Assembly (NCBI RefSeq): GCF_030272615.1
Contig: NC_081406.1
Location: forward strand, 190,459,891 to 190,523,890
Source of the DNA: Cryptomeria japonica
Taxonomy: Eukaryota > Streptophyta > Pinopsida > Cupressales > Cupressaceae
Length of the DNA stretch: 64,000 nt
Reading direction: 5' to 3'
The notes under the pieces were generated by a model that saw nothing but the letters and a program-made list of their open reading frames with translations, searched no databases and was not told where the DNA came from. The translations under genes and the position numbers were made by a program. Below are positions 56,561 to 64,000 of the stretch, one piece after another (within the stretch, counting starts at the first letter, position 1; every line of letters starts with the position of its first letter).

Positions 56561-57840
56561 AATCCCCTCCAATCATTTCAAAAGTTTTGTTTTTACCTAT
56601 TTTTCATAAGGCAAATAAAGTAATTTTTTTCAAAATTAAGATATCTTCATAAATTTGGTTCTACATAGTTTATAGCAGTGTAGGTCTCAAACTTAAACTT
56701 TTTGAAACATTTATTATCTATCAAAGTTAGAGCTTCATTTATAGCTTGCAAACTCATAATTTTTTTCTTGTATCTTCATTTTTTGTAATTTTTGTGGCAT
56801 TGAAGAGGTATTTCAAATCTCCTCATAGCTATCTATGCACTTTATTTTATAATATTCCTCAAGTAATTTTTATTCAATTTATCATATTTCACATTTCTCT
56901 CTTATATTCTTATATAAAAGGAGGAAGGATGATACATAATTTTTAATCACAAAGCCTATAAATTTTGTAAATTCTTTCCCCAAAGCCTTCTTCAAGCCCC
57001 AATGGTGAAGAGAATATGTTTCAAAGCTTTCAGAGTCTAAAAAATATACTCTATCTCCTCTTGTGGATAATTTTTAAGTGAAAGATGTGAGAGCCTCACT
57101 AGCAATTCCATTATTACCTCAATCACTAGCTAATGTACTACTTGGCATGCTTTCCCTCCTCTATTTTGGAATATAAGTCTTGTAGACCATAGGGGAATCT
57201 ATAAGAGGAAGAATATGTGCTATAAAAATAGAGACTTGTCCAACTTAACTCTTACATATGAATTTTTAAATAAAGTGATGCTCTTTTATAGAATATTTAT
57301 TCCACACTCCATGAGTTCTATATAACGAGGAGATGAATTTAACACATTTTTATGAATTATGTCTCCTAGAATGTTCAAGGTCTAATGGACCACTCCAAAG
57401 TTAATCTTTTCAAGATGCTTGAATATAGTTTTCATGTTTAGAAATTATTTATTTACAAGAGTTTAAATTTTTAGTTTCTTTTTACATCTTACCATGTCAT
57501 ATAGCCTTCAAGCTATTATTTGTGTAGTAAGATCATGAAGTAGGTTAGGGTAGTGTTTCCAACTTCCTCTCCTAATTGGCATCAATACTTAATTGACTAG
57601 GGATGTGATCCCACTAACTAATCATTGCCATTGTGGGCTCTTTTCAACATTAATAATCATTACTGTAATGTTATTAATGTTTATTCTTCAAATGTATGAT
57701 AATGTTGTGAGATATACCCTCTAAGGTGGATTGTAAATTCACTTCCTATTGGCATTTCTATTCCATACAAAGATTGTAATATTTTTGAAATAACCTATAA
57801 GTCTAGGGCCTTATCAATGTAGTGGAATATTATCAAAAGA
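56561..57840. other. AT-rich intergenic DNA, no gene seen
   Basis: No recognisable domain. The part nearest 57,840 may be the decayed 5' half of the LINE that follows. Confidence 0.4.
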
Positions 57841-58960
57841 GAGTTATGGTTCTACATGTACAACAAATTGAGACTTTTAAATCCTAATCTTGGTCGCTAC
57901 CAAGATCATGTGATGAGATACACTTGGAGAAATATTAGAGTAGGGCTTGATAGAGTGCCCAAGCATCTCGATTATGTTATGGTGTTAACATGGTCCTTTT
58001 TTTTGTTATCTGTTATTCATTGCTAGTGAACCCTTTGTTAGACATTGTTCATTTAGAATATTTTCCAATATAGTTCTTTATTGAGTGGTAGTTTGTTAAA
58101 CCTAAGGCCATAAAGACTAATTCTTTCTAAACACATCAATGCTCAATCATAAGGCTACATCTACTCAGATTCAACATGTTAAAATCCTAGAGTTACATCC
58201 CATTCATGAGACTAGATGTATGACATAGTGGAATGGTGCAACCACTTATTGATTTATCTACATCTATGGATATCAAATAGCCTATTTCTATCACTAGTTG
58301 TATAAGAATATTACCTCAAAGCTTCACTAGGTCACCACCACTCCAAAGTGGGGCCTTTTGACTTGGCCACTTAGCTTAGAGTGGCTTAGATCCAACACCA
58401 AAAATAGGTTGTAGATGCTCAAATATTTGTGCATGGAGTTCAAATAAAATCTTAGCTCTATTAGCTTAAGATTATAAAAAAATTATTGAAAGAATTATTA
58501 GAGGCTTAATGAGATCACCACATATCTTAAAAAATTAAGCAAATCAAAGAAGAGAAAAAAATCCTTAATAAGCTTCTTGATATTTTTCAAGCCTTTGTTC
58601 AACACTATGAGAAAGTTTTTATTGCTCAAGTGTACACCCTAGAGAATGTTGCTACTTTGTGGTAATTCTTAAATGTGGTATCTTGTACCATGTTTTTAAC
58701 TCACAAATCATCCTTTATGATTAGTTTCTTATCAAAGAAGATTTATAGCATATGCCATTTTTCATAAATTCTAATGATAAACCTCCTAGTCTGGATGAAT
58801 TTACCTATTAATTTTACAAAGCCTTTTGGGACAAGGTGTGTGGTAATTTTGATAAGGCCTAATGTGAGGCTTTTCTTTCTAAATCCCTAGGAAATTTAAT
58901 AAATAAAGGGAATAGCAAATTCATACCTAAAGACAAATACCCTAAATAAATATGTAAGGG
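57841..58960 (+). pseudogene. Decayed LINE ORF2: endonuclease end and RT start
   Basis: At 57,871-57,980 the frame reads GRYQDHVMRYTWRNIRVGLDRVPKHLDYV, matching the end of a plant LINE endonuclease (NG.YTW.N.R.G...I...LDR). At 58,773-58,935, after a frame change, NDKPPSLDEFTY...FYKAFWDKV...NKGNSKFIPK matches the beginning of the RT domain (PGPDGF...FYK.FW...N.T.I.LIPK). Many stops and shifts separate the parts. No catalytic FADD box was found downstream. Confidence 0.6.
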
Positions 58961-60451
58961 AATAAAGATGAGGCAATAAAACTCTTCTAGATCTCATTCA
59001 TTAAGATACCAATTTTTTTTTTTTGATCTGTAGCTCAAAAGAAAATGCAAATTATCTAATGAAGATCAATATGCCTTTAAGGCTATTATTGATGTCATTC
59101 TTCCTTAAATGGTCCCAAAAATTGGAGTTAGATCTTTTAAACTTTATTGGAAAAAAGAAAAATGGTATCGTAATATACCATTTTGTAATTATAAGCCATG
59201 TAAGAGATATTTGGGTTTTTCTCCCCATCTTCCCATGGTTGGCTCGCTAAATCATCACTAGCAACTTTAATCCTCTTTGAAAACTTGACATCATAGGTTC
59301 TAGGCTGTTAGGTCTACTATTCTTGAGCATATACTGGGTCACTTTTCTTGGTGTAATCTTATCATGATCTTTTGCTCGAATTTTATTAATGAATTTGGGA
59401 GTTAATTAGCCTCATTGTCTATTTTGCAGACAATTGTAGAATCTCAAGTATCCTTTCTAGTTTCGCACTAGATCTCAAGAACCTTGGAATTGTATTCATG
59501 GTTTGTTAGGCCTTTTAGACCTAATCCCTTTTTGTTTCCTTGTCTCCCTTTCAAGTATAACTATATTTGGTATATTTTAAAGGTGAACATTTTTATAGCA
59601 TTTGGAAAGATGAAATTCTATTCTTTCTTCAAGATGTTCATTTCTCTTTTAACAATAAAGTTATGATTTGATCTAATTTGCTTATGTAGATCCAAGTGCA
59701 AGCTAGTAAAGTTGCACTTGAGGTGGTCCACTTGTAGGAGCTTTTGGACCTCTGGGACAATACCCCTTTCATTGTTGTCAAAGTTTCACCTCCTTCTTCT
59801 TCCCCCGCTTGAGGATGCTATTAAGGTTGTAGCTAGTCTACTAGACAAGACCATGGTTCCTAGTCCCCATGAAATAGAGATAATCACGTCAATGATTAGT
59901 CCTAGCACTCATGACTACCCGTTTCCTCCTATTCTAGGATGGTGCTCCTAGTTGCCCAATTTTTGTAAGGTTCATTGGTCAGAATTGACCATTTTTTGGT
60001 GGATGCTCAACGACCTTTAGAAGATATTGTTGAGGAAGAACGTGTACTCACCAGGGGGGTTTGGTTAATGATAATTTTGCCTTTGATAATATTTAAGGTC
60101 ATCTTGATCATAAAGATCTCCTCGTATTGATTCAATACTTGTTTTTATATTTTGTGCCAACTTTATCGTATGACTTGTTATTGTTTGAACTTAATTCTGT
60201 TTGAACTTTGAAACATATACTTCTACCACTTATTTTTAAATATTGTACTATTATCTTTTAAATTAATTTATAGTTAAGTAAACGTATTCATAAAAAAATC
60301 AATAGGTCAAAACACAGAATCCAACAAGTAATTTATTGTCTTCCTTGCGGGGAAGAAATATTATTCATTGGTGTAAGGCCTTGAAGGGCGGTTGAGGTCA
60401 GTATGATTTTGTTTCTATAGGCTTACGAAAATATTAGAATGCAGATATATG
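58961..60451. other. Intergenic DNA, mostly decayed repeat, no gene seen
   Basis: May include further LINE remnants (frames at 59,023-59,250 and 59,712-59,951 have no clear motif). The last part is the 3' flank of the minus-strand NFD4-like gene. Confidence 0.35.
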
Positions 60452-63004
60452 TCAATTCTGATTTTGGCTCTGTCTGTGCATAGATATATACAATTCACGG
60501 GTTCTTACGCAGAGGATCACACATAGTAGGACTCCAAACGAACACACGCCTCCCCACAATAGGAAAGTCTTCCCATAGCACTGTCTCCCCACGCACAGAA
60601 GCCGACCTCCTGCTTCTATTCCTTGTGTGGAAGAAGATTTATCATAAATCACTCCTGCAATTTCACCAAAAAGAATAGAACCCAGGGCAATGTTGGTTAT
60701 AAGAATGTTGTGATTCACACCAAAATGCTCCAATCCAAAGAGCTCTGATGAAACAGGAATGGCTATGGTGGTGATTGCTCCTGATGAAAGTCCAACAATG
60801 GCAGTGCTCACATAAAGAACACCCATGCTCCTTGGATTAAGAAGAGCCATCATGAAGAATGCTACAGCCATGGGTACCATCCATATTCCTATCCATGCTG
60901 GTCGTGGTATAGGCCTCCAATCTTTAGTCAATCTCCATTGCTAAGTCACAGGAAAAATAACACACAAAGAACAATCATTACTACTGTGTAAAACATTAAA
61001 CTTAACCATATATTGAGTTGAAAAGAGAAAAATCAAATTTTGGTAAAGAAAGAATTGTACCTGAATATAATCAGGAATGCCTGAAGCAATCCGCCCAAAA
61101 AATCCAAAGGAGGAGACAAGAGACACTAGAATCAGGTTTTTTGTGTACCCTAAAGACTGCAGAATCTGACCCAAGTTGTTAATATATACTAAACCCACTG
61201 TTCCTCCACAGAAATAGACAAAGTAATATAGCCAGAAGTCTAAGCTTGCTAAGAGGTCCATGATGCCATGTTCCTCCCCAAGTAATGGAACTGATTTCTT
61301 TTTAGCCTTCTTTTGGGTATCTATGTCTATAATTGTGTGGCTGTTTGTGGTTTCTGCTATAAGTTTAGAGTTCTTCTCTGATTTTTCTTCATCTGTACTC
61401 TTTGTCCCATTTCCTCCCTTTATTTCAAGAGATGTTCTTGGGCTTTTTCTTGGGCTTGAATTGTAATTGATTACTTTCTTAGTTTTAGTGGTATGGCCAA
61501 AGGCTGACTTTAGTGGTATGTAGAGAGGGACAAGCAGAAGCATAAACAAGACAGACATGTATATACCTTGGCCCTCGGTATTTCTCAGGGGTAAGAATTC
61601 ATAAAGTATGGAACAAACTGCAGTGGTAATGGCAATCAGAGTGAACAGTATCATGTTTTTCTTGTCTACCTTTTCTTCTTCATTGGCCTTTTTTGACTCA
61701 CAAACATGGAGGAGAATGGCTGAAATGATTGCAACTATACTAGGAACTAAAAAGTTCAATAGTAAGTATGATGATGATTGACCTTTACTCATAATTGAAG
61801 AAAAACAGGTGTAGATAACAGCACTGAGTCCTGAATAGCTTGTGCTTAAACCAGAAGCAATTCCTCTATTGCTGGGAAAATTTTCTATGGCGGCCCTGAA
61901 ACTCACTGTGTTGAACCAGCAGATGCTATTGCCAGCTAGGAAACACAACATGTACACCTGGATAAATCACCCAAAATACCAAACATAAATCAATATCAGC
62001 ATCCACTTAAAAATTTTCGAAATCAAACTAAACTCTTTCTTTAACTGAAATAGGTACTGTAAAGAACCAATATAACAAAGGCTTTGAATTATATAATTAT
62101 GTTTGCAGAAAAGTATAGAAGGTCCATATCGGAACTGGACAAAAGTTTGACACTTTGCTGAAATTCTTTTCAAATCAACCCTAAGAAAAAAAAGGGTTTT
62201 ATCTTCTTATTCTGAATTCTCTTTGACGTTGTTGATTTCCTGCATGTGTTGACGACTCTAACCTAACCTAGCAAAAGTTCTATGCCATTAAAATGTAAAC
62301 AAATAATCTGACCAAAATCTTGTACTATGCTTTATCCAGTAACAATTGGGTTGAATTCATTATATTTGGGAAAAAAAATCATATATGAATGTTTCACAAT
62401 AAACAGTAATCTGAGAAACCTTGAGCCCTATTCAAGAAAATATCATACATCTCATTCTTGTTTACTCTTACTAAGAGTTTGTGCAACCTGTACGATCAGG
62501 CTATCTAACGGATGATATAAACTCCGAGGCTCTTGGAAAACACAGCAGCCGTTAGATGGACTAATCTCTGGTGCCAACCTAGTCTCCAAACTTCAAAGTA
62601 AAATGAAGAAAACATAGAAAGACACAAGAAAAAATTTCTAAGAAAAGAGATGGAGCAAAAACCTGCCAAAACGCCAAAGGAGGAATAATTTGAGTCATCA
62701 TGAGCCATTGAACACCATATCCCACAATTCCCAAGCTCATGGCAATGCCCAGCACAGCCCAAGTTGGGAGAAGCATGCAACCCACTCCAGAGACCCACCC
62801 CATGATCTTGCCAAGATCTGAGGCCACAGCCAAACTGTTAAGCTTGATTTGGTTAATGCCCATTACTTTCTTCAGATCAGAAGAGTAATCAGAAAATACT
62901 GAATTGGTGCCATTGATGGATTGTAGCCATACTGCTACAATGAAACAAATCCACCTTTTCATGGCCACTGCGTTGTAGCAGTGCTCACTTTTCTTCCCAC
63001 CCAT
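60452..63004 (-). CDS. NODULIN-like / NFD4-like major facilitator membrane protein, second copy
   Basis: Three exons on the minus strand: 63,004-62,663, 61,957-61,061 and 60,940-60,452. The phase-0 introns (705 and 120 bp) are at the same positions as in the copy at 48,706, and exon 2 has the same length (897 nt) in both, giving 575 residues. I chose ATG 63,004 (MGGKKSEHCYN); the open frame extends upstream without another ATG in good context. Motifs follow the same order: WLQSINGTNSVFSDYSSDL, LAVASDLGK, AGNSICWFNTVSF, SYSGLSAVIYT, FFGRIASGIPDYIQ, SSGAITTIAIPVSSELFG. The hydrophilic loop in exon 2 is Lys/Glu-rich. The C-terminal part has an insertion (SSTQGIEAGGRL) not in the other copy. The two proteins look about 70 percent identical in the first part of exon 2. 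No stops are seen, so both copies may be active. Confidence 0.9.
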
Positions 63005-63076
63005 GGTGTTTTTGTTCACAAGAAACAATAAAAAAATCCAAAAGCTCTTGCCTCTATTAGACATCAGCCATAAGTC

Positions 63077-63085
63077 TTTTATAGG
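63077..63085 (-). promoter_or_regulatory. TATA box of the minus-strand NFD4-like gene
   Basis: The minus strand reads CCTATAAAA about 73 nt before the ATG, which leaves a 5' UTR of about 40 nt. A CACGTGA motif occurs at about 63,583 and the perfect palindrome CTAACACGTGTTAG at 63,953-63,966, both upstream. Confidence 0.55.
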
Positions 63086-63149
63086 CAACAAACATGACAA
63101 AATTATTAATGGCGAGGAAAATCTTCTTGGGAGAGAGAGTTTTCAGTCC

Positions 63150-63420
63150 ACTCAATATCAGGATTCAATTGTATGGTTTTGAATAATTCAATTAAGTCAT
63201 ATTTAACTCAATATGAATAATCTACTTTGATAAGTCTACATAATGCATAAAAGAATACAATTGAGTCAAATTTAAGTCCATATGAATAATCTACTTTGAC
63301 AAATCTACATAATGCTTAAAAGAATTGCATACAGTGTATTTATCATACATCTTGCTTGATGTTTATAACTCAATATGAATAATCTACATTGACAAATCTA
63401 CATAATTAAACAGCAAAACA
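63150..63420. repeat. Three-copy degenerate repeat upstream of the minus-strand NFD4-like gene
   Basis: AATATGAATAATCTACTTTG followed by ACAAATCTACATAATGC recurs at about 63,210, 63,280 and 63,370. The function is unknown; it lies 150-400 bp upstream of the gene. Confidence 0.7.
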
Positions 63421-64000
63421 TCTTTTTTTTTACATTTTTAAACAATGAAAAAGTCAGATTTAACCCACCGTAAAATTCAAAACCATAAAAATTTACTTGG
63501 GAATGTGTAAAGTAATCGATGATGAAAGAAAGTTAAATCATGTCAGTTTAGAATCTTTGACGGCCTGTTGGGATTTCCATTTTCACGTGATCAGGTCCAA
63601 AATGTATAATAATAAATAAAAATAGAGCCATAAATCATAAAGAATAAAAAAAATAATGCAGTGTGAAAAGAACGACTGCCCACAAATAAAAAAGTACTGT
63701 AATTTGTGAATGTAAGACACATCAATCTTTTTCTTGGGGCTGACTACTCTACCTATTCCTCCCACATATTTCTCTTAGTACGGGATTTGGGGGCCACATA
63801 TAATATATTTTTAATTTCAAAATTTATCAAATTAATTAATGGTCATAATATTTTTACTTTCTTAACTTATATCATTTAATGTTGGTAGATTAGAGAATGT
63901 GATCTGAGGGACGCGTCTATTCTGGTTCTAAAACAGTCAATTTTGCAATTGCCTAACACGTGTTAGTCGCGTGTTTTACACCGTCGATTTTGCAATAAAC
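63421..64000. other. Upstream flank, no gene seen
   Basis: No coding frame. It contains the 14-bp palindrome with a central CACGTG at 63,953-63,966 and otherwise AT-rich DNA to the window edge. Confidence 0.4.

Overview
The window is plant nuclear DNA from a large, repeat-rich genome. The base composition is AT-rich, there are three intron-containing plant genes, and most of the first 39 kb is LTR retrotransposon. A gymnosperm, perhaps a cupressophyte conifer, is my best guess. That rests on long Tat-lineage elements, old diverged SINEs and LINEs and wide gene spacing, not on any diagnostic marker.

Layout. 1-3.9 kb holds unclassified repeats: a hairpin at 640-822, a hexanucleotide microsatellite and a decayed retroposon end. 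3,943-7,641 is a minus-strand Ty3/gypsy element (element 3) with a perfect AAGGG target duplication; it keeps gag and protease but has lost RT, RNase H and integrase. 8,947-25,267 is a complete but dead plus-strand Tat-type Ty3/gypsy element (element 1) with two 777-bp LTRs. It carries gag, protease, a G-patch, RT, two RNase H domains and integrase, plus a long 3' region with an antisense, apparently spliced plant-mobile-domain (PMD) gene. 26,211-27,941 is a two-exon cytochrome P450 of the cinnamate 4-hydroxylase (CYP73) type. About 29.0-38.6 kb is a minus-strand non-autonomous relative of element 1 (element 2). It keeps one LTR, the leader, a gag-like ORF and the post-integrase module, but no pol and no recognisable second LTR. 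38.6-48 kb and 51.6-60.4 kb are gene-free, with LINE and SINE remnants, a possible Copia LTR end and a hairpin-rich retroposon tail. Two three-exon NODULIN-like/NFD4-like membrane transporter genes lie at 48.7-51.6 kb (plus) and 60.5-63.0 kb (minus). They converge and share exon structure.

The strongest candidate for something new is the shared architecture of elements 1 and 2. Both carry, between the post-integrase region and the 3' end, an antisense gene with its own TATA box, a first exon and a GT-AG intron leading into a PMD N-terminus. An intron on the antisense strand would not be spliced out of the genomic RNA, so it can survive retrotransposition. Both elements also have arrays of a short word in the 5' leader and in the antisense intron in mutually inverted orientation, a leader hairpin with compensatory changes, and repeated GTGAAAAC-plus-hairpin modules after the integrase. 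All calls come from reading the sequence only; no database search was run.
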